Source of the DNA: JBKBKN01 sp046294625
GTDB lineage: Bacteria > Bacteroidota > Bacteroidia > M30B66
Assembly (NCBI GenBank): GCA_046294625.1
Contig: JBKBKN010000003.1
Location: 1 to 64,000, forward strand
Length of the DNA: 64,000 bases
Direction of reading: 5' to 3'
Shown here: positions 34,983 through 42,447 of the stretch, in pieces
How positions within the stretch are numbered: position 1 is the stretch's first letter
Layout: every line of letters begins with the position of its first letter
Translations under genes and position numbers: made by a program
The notes under the pieces: model-generated
The model's input: only the letters and a program-made list of their open reading frames with translations
Database searches by the model: none
What the model was told of the DNA's origin: nothing

Positions 34983-35489
34983 TTATTTTTTAGTTAAATG
35001 TGTTTGTATTAAGTCAATCAATTCTTGTTCTTCAAAACTTTGCTCATAAAAAGCTTTTTGGTCTCTTTTCATAAACACGGTGGCTGGTATTGCCCCTGAC
35101 CAATCGGGCGAAACCTTGTCAATCCATTCGTTGGCATTTGGGTGAGATAAAAGGATGACTTCATTTTTCAAATTTCTTTTTTCTAAAAATGGCATAAGCT
35201 GCGTGTCCATCTTTTTCTTTGCATCTAAGCTGACCAACAAAATTCTTATAGGAGCTTTGCTATAAACTTCAAGCGCTTTTTCAAAATAAGGCAATTCCTT
35301 GACACATGGCGCACACCAAGTAGCCCAGAAATTGAAGTCGTAAAGCGTATCATTGTTTTGATGCTTAAAATATCGGTTTTCAAATTCAGGGAAATCAAAT
35401 ATTCCAGGACTTTTAATCTGCGCCCAAAGTGAACAACTAGATAAAAATACAAAGCTGAATACCCAAAAAAGTCTCAAAATCATTCGCAC
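34983..35489 (-). CDS. TlpA-like thioredoxin lipoprotein
   Basis: The 168-residue protein begins with a lipoprotein signal ending FLSSC (Cys19). Its thioredoxin fold has NFWATWCAPCVKELP with the redox pair Cys59 and Cys62 and a later IPATVFMK cis-proline loop. Family members are periplasmic disulfide reductases used in cytochrome maturation or in repair of oxidised proteins. Placed just upstream of a second redoxin gene and downstream of the sigma/TonB-like pair, it may belong to an envelope redox regulon; that is inference. Confidence 0.83.
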   Translation of the reverse strand: MRMILRLFWVFSFVFLSSCSLWAQIKSPGIFDFPEFENRYFKHQNNDTLYDFNFWATWCAPCVKELPYFEKALEVYSKAPIRILLVSLDAKKKMDTQLMPFLEKRNLKNEVILLSHPNANEWIDKVSPDWSGAIPATVFMKRDQKAFYEQSFEEQELIDLIQTHLTKK

Positions 35490-35535
35490 AAGTTAAAAAC
35501 AATCCATCAGGTGACAAGTTCACTAGATGCATTTA

Positions 35536-36519
35536 TTAGTCAAAATTAACGTCTATCTGTACCTTATCTGCAACCGGTCGGCCATCGCGTTGAGCCGGAA
35601 TCCACATAGGCATCAAACGAACAATGCGCAATGCTTCTGTATCACATTCATCCGTGAGTGATTTCAACACTTTAAGATTTGACAAATTACCATCTATGTC
35701 CACATTTACTTGAATTTTCACTTTCGGCTCATCGGTGATTAAAAATCGGTTAGTCGTATTAAAGCAGTTTTTTCGTTCCTTTCGAATGAAAGATTTCAAC
35801 GCTTCTGTTCCACCCGGATAGGAAGCCACATTTGATAAGATATCGGCTCTAGAACGACCCTGCTTTAGCGTAGAAGTTGCCTTAGACTTAACTTCGCTTC
35901 CAGCAACACCCATAACTTCTTCACTTTTCTTGTTAAGTGCGGTTGGAGTTGGTGTTGCTGTTGAAGTATTGACAACTGCATCTAAGTCCATCTGATTAAA
36001 ATTGGCAGCACTTTCGGTCACTTTATTTGCATCCTTTGTTGACAACAACTCTTTAGTAATTGGCGCTTCTTCTTCCACTGGACTGATAGTAAAATCATCC
36101 TGACTCCTTGCAGACATTTTGGATTGATTGCTTGATAAATGTTGATTGGTGTTCGTTAACTCTTCTTCAAAAGTTTGGATTCTTGGCCGGTCAATTCCAT
36201 GATTAGATGCTTCATCGTTCAAAGTTTCTTTTTCCTCCTGATGAATTACCAAATTCTGATCTTCCTTAACCCTATTGCTTAAGAAATAAAACCCAATTCC
36301 TGCATTGATTAATAAAAATAAAACTGCTGCAGCCTTTAAGGCCACCGTCCATGAGAATCCTGAACCTGCTTTTTGATTTATTCTGTCTCTCAACGCATCA
36401 ATAGCCTCGGGCGCCGGATAGTGCCGATGACCTTCTAATGCAAGTTGGAGTGCCCAATCATTGGTTTCGTTGGCATAAGTTTCCAGAGCACTTCTGCCTT
36501 CGTGCGACAGTAAACCCAT
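35536..36519 (-). CDS. Anti-sigma-like membrane protein with TonB C-terminal domain
   Basis: The listed start is the first ATG, but the frame stays open for 34 more codons to the stop of the sigma gene, and that stretch reads as protein (KADILNELRKGNGDYLQKIL then DAYAMGLLS). AYAMGLLSHEGRSALE resembles the N-terminal motif of Bacteroidota anti-sigma proteins, which normally has residues before it; the real start is probably the ATT at 36621-36619, overlapping the sigma stop. One membrane helix follows near residues 55-80 of the listed form, then a low-complexity periplasmic stretch, then a TonB-type C-terminal domain (VQVNVDIDGNLSNLKVLKS to MPMWIPAQRDGRPVADKVQI). I infer a sigma partner that spans the periplasm. 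Confidence 0.7.
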   Translation of the reverse strand: MGLLSHEGRSALETYANETNDWALQLALEGHRHYPAPEAIDALRDRINQKAGSGFSWTVALKAAAVLFLLINAGIGFYFLSNRVKEDQNLVIHQEEKETLNDEASNHGIDRPRIQTFEEELTNTNQHLSSNQSKMSARSQDDFTISPVEEEAPITKELLSTKDANKVTESAANFNQMDLDAVVNTSTATPTPTALNKKSEEVMGVAGSEVKSKATSTLKQGRSRADILSNVASYPGGTEALKSFIRKERKNCFNTTNRFLITDEPKVKIQVNVDIDGNLSNLKVLKSLTDECDTEALRIVRLMPMWIPAQRDGRPVADKVQIDVNFD

Positions 36520-36620
36520 AGCATAGGCATCGAGAATCTTTTGCAGATAGTCTCCATTGCCTTTTCTGAGCTCATTTAATATGTCTGCCTTGGTTTCTAT
36601 TTTGAGATTATTGGTCTGAA

Positions 36621-37253
36621 TTATTCAGAATGCCGCTGTTGATTAATCATGATTTGTTTCAAATTTCTTTTTCCGTTTTGAATATGGCTTTTCACTTCTT
36701 TGTCTTCCATTCCAAGCATGTTGGCCACTTCGACATAACTATGCTTATGAAAATAAAATAATTCTATACATTTTCGTAGGTCTTCCTTCAATTCCTGCAT
36801 AGCATAATGCAATGATTCAATTCTTGTTTCCTCTTCTTTTTTAGTAAGATGCGCTTCTTGCTCCGATTCCACATTTTCTGAGAGAAAAATTTCATGCTCT
36901 CTTGACTTTTCTTCTGTACTTTTAGTACTTCGGAGCTTCATTAAACAATGATTCACGGCTGTGCGTGCAAGCCAAGCTTTAAAATTTTCCACATCAAAGC
37001 GCTGTAAATCTTTGATCAGTTTTTCATAAAGTTCCATGCAGGCATCACTTGCATCATCTTTATTTTTTAAATATTTAAGACAGATGCCAAAGGCAAGTGA
37101 CAAATGTTTGTCAAACAGAATAGCCAAATATTGCTGATTACCACTCTTCTTAAAGCGAGCCAGAAGTTCTTCATCATGCTGCGTCTTCTTTTTGCTAAAT
37201 AGATTTAATATAGCCAATTGTATCTGTTCGAAAAACCTTAACAGAGAAACCAA
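36621..37253 (-). CDS. ECF-family RNA polymerase sigma factor
   Basis: This 210-residue protein contains sigma region 2 (LAFGICLKYLKNKDDASDAC, MELYEKLIKDLQRFDVENF, KAWLARTAVNHCLM) and region 4 (ELKEDLRKCIELFYFHKHSY, VEVANMLGMEDKEVKSHIQN, GKRNLKQI). A longer than usual, acidic linker of about 50 residues joins them. The first 20 residues form a hydrophobic helix-like stretch not typical for a sigma factor. It is followed at once by the predicted anti-sigma/TonB-domain gene. The target regulon is not evident. Confidence 0.88.
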   Translation of the reverse strand: MVSLLRFFEQIQLAILNLFSKKKTQHDEELLARFKKSGNQQYLAILFDKHLSLAFGICLKYLKNKDDASDACMELYEKLIKDLQRFDVENFKAWLARTAVNHCLMKLRSTKSTEEKSREHEIFLSENVESEQEAHLTKKEEETRIESLHYAMQELKEDLRKCIELFYFHKHSYVEVANMLGMEDKEVKSHIQNGKRNLKQIMINQQRHSE

Positions 37254-37290
37254 AAATCAGGCTCAACTGCGAAATTGGTTAAGATAGGAA

Positions 37291-37323
37291 GATAAAAAAC
37301 CCGGCAGAACCGGGTTTTTTATC
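37291..37323. terminator. Intrinsic terminator after DUF1573 gene
   Basis: A perfect 14-bp inverted repeat (GATAAAAAACCCGG / CCGGGTTTTTTATC) surrounds a 5-nt loop. It lies 18 bp beyond the DUF1573 stop on the minus strand, ahead of the sigma gene. Confidence 0.85.
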
Positions 37324-37340
37324 TTTATTTTGATTGAGTT

Positions 37341-37760
37341 TTATTCAACTTTGGCAAGCACATTTCCAGTAATGAAAATGATCTTTGAGCCAGTTCTAGA
37401 CTTTGCAGCGTTCTGGAATACCACATTTACATTCTTATTGATTGCTCCTACTCTTTTGGTATCGTAAGTAACAGTGATTGTGCCAGTTTTACCTGGTGCA
37501 ATAGGTTCTTTAGAATATTGAGGTACGGTGCAGCCACAAGATGCATTGGCAGCAATAATGATCAATGGCTCTTTGCCTGTGTTGGTAAACGTAAAAGTGG
37601 ATGAACCATCTGACTCAAATGGAATGCTACCATAATCATGTGTTTCTTTATCAAACTTTACCGGAACTTCCCAATCAGGATCAGTAGCCGGATAATTTTG
37701 AGCAAATGTTTGTGAACTGGCAAATCCAATAATCACAAGAAGTAGTAAAAGCTTTTTCAT
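37341..37760 (-). CDS. DUF1573 secreted protein, copy 1
   Basis: The ATG at 37760 starts a good signal peptide (MKKLLLLLVIIGFASSQTFAQ). The mature part is a single Ig-like/ASPM-type DUF1573 domain: FDKETHDYGSIPFESDGSST, then SCGCTVPQY, then EPIAPGKTGTITVTYDTKR. The SCGC pair is the family hallmark; its function is unknown. The protein is about 60 percent identical by eye to copy 2 upstream. A hairpin and a candidate TATATTCG box lie between them, so each copy probably has its own transcript. Confidence 0.85.
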   Translation of the reverse strand: MKKLLLLLVIIGFASSQTFAQNYPATDPDWEVPVKFDKETHDYGSIPFESDGSSTFTFTNTGKEPLIIIAANASCGCTVPQYSKEPIAPGKTGTITVTYDTKRVGAINKNVNVVFQNAAKSRTGSKIIFITGNVLAKVE

Positions 37761-37803
37761 GTTGTTAATAAAAAGTGAAATTGTGTTGTATTGATATGGG
37801 ATG

Positions 37804-37811
37804 CGAATATA
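37804..37811 (-). promoter_or_regulatory. Candidate -7 box for DUF1573 copy 1
   Basis: TATATTCG on the minus strand, 43 nt before the ATG at 37760. It lies directly after the hairpin that ends copy 2. No -33 TTG is seen at standard distance. Confidence 0.35.
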
Positions 37812-37812
37812 C

Positions 37813-37840
37813 AAAAAGAAGCCCGGCTGATGCCAGGCTT
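37813..37840 (-). terminator. Probable terminator of DUF1573 copy 2
   Basis: AAGCCTGGC and GCCGGGCTT pair with one mismatch around a 4-nt loop, followed on the minus strand by CTTTTTG. It is 12 bp past the stop of copy 2. Confidence 0.6.
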
Positions 37841-37852
37841 AAAAATCTTTAA

Positions 37853-38317
37853 CTATCTTTCGATTGGAGCACCTACACTGCTTTTTACAGGGCTTCCTGC
37901 ATCGGCTGGTGGTGGTTCCACATTGCCTTTGATGTAAAGCATGCGTGTGCCAGTTTTATCTTTTGATGCATTTTGTACGGTCAAGGTTACATTCTTATTA
38001 ATTGCACCTGTACGTTTCGTGTCATAAGTAACTTTTATGGTTCCTGATTTTCCAGGAGCAATGGGCTCTTTGGGATACTCAGGCACAGTGCAGCCGCACG
38101 ATCCTTTAGCATTGGTAATCAATATCGGTTCTTTGCCCACATTCTTAAATCTAAACTCTGAAGTGCCATCTGAACCATTTTTGATAGTGCCATAGTCATG
38201 CGTCTCTTTGTCAAACTCTAATGGCGGATTCCAGTTTTGGTCAGTTGTGGCTGGTTGAGCAATTACTGCAACCCATCCAAAAATTGCGAAAGCAGCAGTT
38301 AAAATCGTTTTTTTCAT
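37853..38317 (-). CDS. DUF1573 secreted protein, copy 2
   Basis: A 154-residue exported protein with a signal peptide ending WVAVIAQ. It has the same DUF1573 core as its neighbour (FDKETHDYGTI, SCGCTVPEYPKEPIAPGKSG, TIKVTYDTKRTGAINKNV) but a longer proline-rich tail (PPPADAGSP). The pair looks like a tandem duplication that has diverged mainly in signal peptide and tail. Function unknown; such proteins are common single-domain envelope proteins of Bacteroidota. A promoter-like TTTG, 16 nt, TAAATTTG lies 40-65 nt upstream. Confidence 0.85.
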   Translation of the reverse strand: MKKTILTAAFAIFGWVAVIAQPATTDQNWNPPLEFDKETHDYGTIKNGSDGTSEFRFKNVGKEPILITNAKGSCGCTVPEYPKEPIAPGKSGTIKVTYDTKRTGAINKNVTLTVQNASKDKTGTRMLYIKGNVEPPPADAGSPVKSSVGAPIER

Positions 38318-38354
38318 TTCTATAAGTGTTTAATGTTTTGTTAATTCACGAAGG

Positions 38355-38382
38355 CAAATTTAATTGATTAGTTCGTTGCAAA
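38355..38382 (-). promoter_or_regulatory. Candidate promoter of DUF1573 copy 2
   Basis: On the minus strand TTTG (38382-38379) and TAAATTTG (38362-38355) are 16 nt apart, slightly short spacing. The -7 box is a full consensus match and lies about 40 nt before the ATG. Confidence 0.45.
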
Positions 38383-38569
38383 TAAAATTTTAATTAATGA
38401 TTGCAATTTCTTTGCCAAACTAAATTATTTTGTCCTGCATTCTGTCTTTTTTACGCACATTTTTTTGGAAAGTTTCTGACAGTTTGGCGGACTAATCGCA
38501 TTGCATTAACAGTGAAATCGAAGATAGTAGAACAATTGCGAAAAAATAATCAGCATTATTACGGCAAAA

Positions 38570-38601
38570 TTGTCATAGTTTCGATAAGGGTCTTATTTTT
38601 G
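38570..38601 (+). promoter_or_regulatory. trxA promoter
   Basis: TTG at 38570-38572 and TATTTTTG at 38594-38601 are separated by 21 nt, a full match to the Bacteroidota consensus. Predicted transcript start is near 38608, 33 nt before the trxA ATG. Confidence 0.65.
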
Positions 38602-38640
38602 ATGACTCAAATAACACGTAACGAAAAAAAATAAAGAACA

Positions 38641-38958
38641 ATGGCACTTGAATTAACAGACGCAAATTTTAAAGAAACAATCAACACAGACAAACCTGTG
38701 CTTGTAGATTTTTGGGCAGCATGGTGCGGACCATGTAGAGTAATTGGCCCTATCATCGAAGAACTTGCTAGCGAATACGATGGAAAAGCAGTCGTAGGTA
38801 AATTGGATGTAGATAATAATCCAAATATTTCTATCGAATACGGTATCAGAAACATTCCCGCTGTGCTTGTTTTTAAAAACGGAGTGGAAGTGAAACGCAT
38901 TATCGGAGCCAATCCGAAACCTGCTTATAAAAATGCCTTAGACGAACAATTGGCATAA
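38641..38958 (+). CDS. trxA: Thioredoxin
   Basis: The 105-residue cytosolic protein is a complete thioredoxin, with active site WAAWCGPCR (Cys29, Cys32), the buried Asp23 (VDFWA) and cis-proline in RNIPAVLVF. It reduces disulfides in ribonucleotide reductase and other targets, using thioredoxin reductase. A consensus promoter precedes it. An intrinsic terminator follows 17 nt after its stop, directly against the start of the DUF58 gene. Confidence 0.95.
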   Translation: MALELTDANFKETINTDKPVLVDFWAAWCGPCRVIGPIIEELASEYDGKAVVGKLDVDNNPNISIEYGIRNIPAVLVFKNGVEVKRIIGANPKPAYKNALDEQLA

Positions 38959-38975
38959 ATTTTAGCGTAAATTTG

Positions 38976-39008
38976 GGGTCATCATTGATTAATGATGCCC
39001 TTTTTTTT
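38976..39008 (+). terminator. Intrinsic terminator of trxA
   Basis: GGG-T-CATCATT pairs with AATGATG-CCC (one bulged T, loop GATT), followed by eight T at 39001-39008. The very next base begins the ATG of the DUF58 gene. Confidence 0.8.
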
Positions 39009-39935
39009 ATGCCTATTCAACAAAGAGAACTCCAACAATTTTCGCAACTCGAACTCCTTGCTCGTCAAGTAGTAGAAGGGTTTATAACCGGCTTGCATAA
39101 AAGTCCCTTTCATGGTTTTTCGGTCGAATTTGCTGAGTATCGACAATATAATCAAGGCGAATCAACCAAACATATTGATTGGAAACTCTATGGTAAGACA
39201 GACAAGCTCTTTATCAAAAGATATGAAGAAGAGACCAATCTGCGCTGTCAGATTGTGATTGATCACTCTTCTTCGATGTATTTTCCACGCGAATCGAAAA
39301 AAGCTGAATTTGACAACAAGCTGCAATGGTCAGTAAAGGCCGCAGCTGCCATCACTTACATGCTTAGAAGTCAAAGAGATGCAGTAGGTTTAAGCATTTT
39401 TTCCGACGATCTGGAATTGCAGACACCCGCTCGTTCATCCGGCATTCATCATTCAGCTTTGTTTTTTGAAATGGAGCAATTACTCGATGGACAAAAATAT
39501 ACAGAAGGTAAAAAAACTTCGGCAGCAAAGAACCTACATATTATTGCCGAAGCGATTAATAAAAGATCTTTAGTCATCATTTTCAGTGATATGTTTGAAA
39601 ACGCAGAAGATACGGAGCATCTCTTTGCTGCATTGCAACATTTAAAACATAACAAACACGAAGTCATTATTTTCCATGTATCGGATCATCAGCTGGAACT
39701 TGATTTTGACTTCGAAAATCGCCCCTATCGATTTATTGATATGGAAACCGGCGAAGAACTCAAACTTCAACCATCGGAAGTAAAGGCTCATTATGTGGAA
39801 TCGGTTCAAAAGTTATTTGAAAATCTAAAAATACGATGCGCACAATATCACATCGACTTCATTGAAGCAGACATCAATAAACCTTATGCACAAGTGCTTC
39901 TACCCTATTTGCTTAAGCGTCAAAGTATGCGATGA
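39009..39935 (+). CDS. DUF58 domain protein (VWA-like)
   Basis: The ATG at 39009 gives MPIQQRELQQFSQLELLARQ; the frame could extend 12 codons but these would encode the trxA terminator. The conserved DUF58 core is clear: HGFSVEFAEYRQYNQGESTK, then HIDWKLYGKTDKLFIKRYEE, then a VWA-like domain with a DHSSSM metal site. DUF58 proteins usually sit beside MoxR ATPases and act in envelope or complex assembly; no moxR gene is next to this copy. No membrane helix or signal is present, so it is cytoplasmic. Confidence 0.85.
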   Translation: MPIQQRELQQFSQLELLARQVVEGFITGLHKSPFHGFSVEFAEYRQYNQGESTKHIDWKLYGKTDKLFIKRYEEETNLRCQIVIDHSSSMYFPRESKKAEFDNKLQWSVKAAAAITYMLRSQRDAVGLSIFSDDLELQTPARSSGIHHSALFFEMEQLLDGQKYTEGKKTSAAKNLHIIAEAINKRSLVIIFSDMFENAEDTEHLFAALQHLKHNKHEVIIFHVSDHQLELDFDFENRPYRFIDMETGEELKLQPSEVKAHYVESVQKLFENLKIRCAQYHIDFIEADINKPYAQVLLPYLLKRQSMR

Positions 39936-39988
39936 GTGGAAGGCTCAAGTCACCAAACGACTTACAATTTTTGGTGAACAAATTCGTT

Positions 39989-39996
39989 TAACTTTG
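39989..39996 (+). promoter_or_regulatory. Candidate -7 box of bamD operon
   Basis: TAACTTTG, a full consensus match, 29 nt before the TTG start of bamD. The nearest TTG for a -33 box (39971-39973) is only 15 nt upstream. Confidence 0.4.
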
Positions 39997-40024
39997 TGCT
40001 TGATTTAGCTCACATATTAATATC

Positions 40025-40855
40025 TTGAAAACAAGTTTTTTAAAACACAAACTATATTCCATTTCTTTTTGGCTCAAAGGCTTATTCCTAATTAGTTTGA
40101 TAAGCCTTTCATCTTGCAGCAATTATCAAAAAATTCTAAAGGGTAATGACTATGACTTGAAGATGAAAACCGCTATTGAGTTATACGAAAAAAAAGAATA
40201 TGGAAAAGCCTATCCGATTTTAGAAGAATTGATTTCGATATTTCGTGCGACCAACAAAGCGGAAGACATCTATTATTACTATGCCTTTACCAATTATCAC
40301 CTCGATGATCTGGTGTCGGCAGCTTATCATTTTCAGCAATTTTCTAAAACCTATCCCAACAGTAAGCGAGCAGAAGAAACCGCATTTATGGCCGCTTATT
40401 GTTTTTACAAAGGCTCCCCGGTTTATTCACTAGATCAGACCAATACTTACAAAGCCATAAACGAGCTACAGCTTTACTTAAACAGCTATCCCAATAGCAC
40501 ACGCGTGGCCGAATGCAATGAATTGATCGATAAGCTTCGAGCCAAGCTGGAGAAAAAAGACTATGAAACCGGTTTGTTATTTTTCAATCTGATGGATTAC
40601 AAAGCGGCAAATGTATCGCTTCGCAATACGCTGAAAAATTTTCCAAACACCAAATATAAAGAAGAAATTATGCTACTGATTTTAAAATCAAATTACAATC
40701 TTGCCGAAAACAGCGTGGAGGAAAAGAAAAAAGAACGATATAAGCAAACCATCGATGCTTATATTAATTTTATTGATAAATTTGCCGACCAGAAAAAATT
40801 GAAAGAAGCTGAAGCCATCTACACTTCGGCAAGATCAAAATATGAAAGGCTTTAA
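40025..40855 (+). CDS. bamD: Outer membrane assembly lipoprotein BamD
   Basis: The start codon is TTG: no ATG occurs in frame before the lipoprotein signal, whose lipobox SLSSC puts the lipid-modified cysteine at 31. The mature protein is a row of TPRs: NDYDLKMKTAIELYEKKEYG, YYYYAFTNYHLDDLVSAAYH, TYPNSKRAEETAFMAAYCFY. This matches BamD, which with BamA inserts beta-barrel proteins into the outer membrane. At 276 residues it is of normal length. It opens a run with rpoZ, coaBC and DUF4835, a conserved Bacteroidota gene order that supports the assignment. Confidence 0.9.
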   Translation: MKTSFLKHKLYSISFWLKGLFLISLISLSSCSNYQKILKGNDYDLKMKTAIELYEKKEYGKAYPILEELISIFRATNKAEDIYYYYAFTNYHLDDLVSAAYHFQQFSKTYPNSKRAEETAFMAAYCFYKGSPVYSLDQTNTYKAINELQLYLNSYPNSTRVAECNELIDKLRAKLEKKDYETGLLFFNLMDYKAANVSLRNTLKNFPNTKYKEEIMLLILKSNYNLAENSVEEKKKERYKQTIDAYINFIDKFADQKKLKEAEAIYTSARSKYERL

Positions 40856-40873
40856 CATACATATACTAAAGAC

Positions 40874-41200
40874 ATGTCAGTAAAGAAAACAAGTATTGAA
40901 AACACCACCATCACACGCGACTTGCGCGCATTGGATAAAACAACAGGCAATATTTATGAAGCGATTGCCATTATCAGCAAAAGAGCAAATCAGATTAGCC
41001 TGGATGTTAAAGAAGAGTTGAATGCAAAGTTATCGGAGTTTTCAAGCTCAAATGATAATTTGGAAGAAGTCTTTGAAAATAGAGAACAAATAGAAATTTC
41101 AAAACATTACGAACGGCAGCCGAAGCCGACCCTTATCGCTATCAATGAGTTTATTGACGGAAAAATTTATTATAGGAAACCGGATAAAGAGCAAAATTAA
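40874..41200 (+). CDS. rpoZ: RNA polymerase omega subunit (Bacteroidota type)
   Basis: The 108-residue protein carries the Rpb6/omega core: ALDKTTGNIYEAIAIISKRA followed by NQISLDVKEELNAKL. It is longer than proteobacterial omega because of a charged C-terminal tail (YYRKPDKEQN at its end). Omega promotes folding and assembly of the beta' subunit of RNA polymerase. Its location between bamD (18 bp gap) and coaBC (8 bp gap) is the usual one in Bacteroidota, and that context is a main support for the call. Confidence 0.85.
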   Translation: MSVKKTSIENTTITRDLRALDKTTGNIYEAIAIISKRANQISLDVKEELNAKLSEFSSSNDNLEEVFENREQIEISKHYERQPKPTLIAINEFIDGKIYYRKPDKEQN

Positions 41201-41208
41201 TTGAACTT

Positions 41209-42447
41209 ATGTTGACCGGAAGAAAAATACTGCTCGGCATCACGGGTAGCATTGCGGCATATAAGTGTGTTCATCTTGTCAGATTATTAAAAAAAGCTGG
41301 TGCGGAAGTCAAGGTAATCATGACTGCATCAGCTTCTGATTTTGTAACAAAAACAAGTCTGGCGACGGTATCTGAAAATCCGGTTTACGACCAATTTACC
41401 AAAAATGCTCATGGTGAATGGGTCAATCATGTGGAATTGGGCTTTTGGGCAGATCTCTTTATTATTGCACCGGCATCGGCCAATTCCATCGCCAAATGCG
41501 CCAATGGAATGTGCGACAATTTGCTGGTGGCGGCTTACCTTTCAGCACGTTGTCCTGTGTTTATTGCCCCTGCCATGGATGTGGATATGTTTCGTCATCC
41601 TTCAACCAAAATCAACATTTCCAAACTTAAAGAATTCGGCAACCGCATTCTTTGGCCGGAAACAGGTCAGTTGGCAAGTGGATTGACAGGAGAAGGGAGA
41701 TTGATGGAACCTGAAAAGATTTTTGAAGAAATCAAAAATTATCTCATCGGACATCCAGGGAAAGATGGAGCGGCACCTTTCTTCTCAGGCAAGCAAATCA
41801 TGGTAACCGCAGGCCCTACGCACGAATCCATAGACCCTGTGCGCTATATTGGCAATCATTCATCCGGTAAAATGGGCTTTGCCATAGCAGAAGCATTTGC
41901 TCATCAAGGAGCTTATGTCACATTGATTTCAGGTCCGGTCGACATACAGATTAATCATCCGAATGTGCAATTGGTTTCAGTGTATAACGCTGAAGAAATG
42001 TTAAAGGCTTGCAATAAATATTTTGTGCATGCAGATGTCACTGTAATGTCGGCGGCTGTGAGTGATTACACTCCAGTATTGCAAAATAAAAGCAAAATGA
42101 AAAAAGGGGTGGAAAAACTTACCATAGAGCTCAAACCCACCGAAGATATTCTAGCCGGACTAGGTAAAAAGAAAAAAAACAATCAATATCTTGTCGGTTT
42201 CGCGCTCGAAACCCGCGATCTGGAGAAGTATGCCAAAGAAAAAATCAAGCGAAAAAATCTGGATATGATTGTGGCGAATGTTTTTAACAAGCACAATCCG
42301 GTATTTGGAAGTGATTTGAATGAAGTGTATTGCTTTTTTAAAGACGGTCGCTTTGTGCATAAATCCAGAGCACCCAAATCAGAAATTGCAGAAAGTATCG
42401 TTAATTTGATAGCCGAAGAATTAAAAAACAGGCCTGAAAAAGTATGA
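41209..42447 (+). CDS. coaBC: Phosphopantothenoylcysteine decarboxylase / synthetase
   Basis: The bifunctional coenzyme A biosynthesis protein has an N-terminal flavoprotein decarboxylase, CoaC (ILLGITGSIAAYKCVHLVRL, then the PAMDVDM motif and catalytic-region ANGMCDN), and a C-terminal synthetase, CoaB, starting near residue 190 (VTAGPTHESIDPVRYIGNHS, SGKMG). At 412 residues it is complete. It makes 4'-phosphopantetheine from 4'-phosphopantothenate and cysteine, using CTP. Its stop overlaps the DUF4835 start by 4 bp (ATGA), so the two are translationally coupled. Confidence 0.93.
   Translation: MLTGRKILLGITGSIAAYKCVHLVRLLKKAGAEVKVIMTASASDFVTKTSLATVSENPVYDQFTKNAHGEWVNHVELGFWADLFIIAPASANSIAKCANGMCDNLLVAAYLSARCPVFIAPAMDVDMFRHPSTKINISKLKEFGNRILWPETGQLASGLTGEGRLMEPEKIFEEIKNYLIGHPGKDGAAPFFSGKQIMVTAGPTHESIDPVRYIGNHSSGKMGFAIAEAFAHQGAYVTLISGPVDIQINHPNVQLVSVYNAEEMLKACNKYFVHADVTVMSAAVSDYTPVLQNKSKMKKGVEKLTIELKPTEDILAGLGKKKKNNQYLVGFALETRDLEKYAKEKIKRKNLDMIVANVFNKHNPVFGSDLNEVYCFFKDGRFVHKSRAPKSEIAESIVNLIAEELKNRPEKV

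Larger units (their letters stand above)
38318..38640. other. Divergent intergenic region, DUF1573 copy 2 / trxA
   Basis: This 323-nt AT-rich gap holds a leftward promoter candidate at 38382-38355 and a rightward promoter at 38570-38601. I see no other gene, repeat or RNA in it. Confidence 0.6.
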
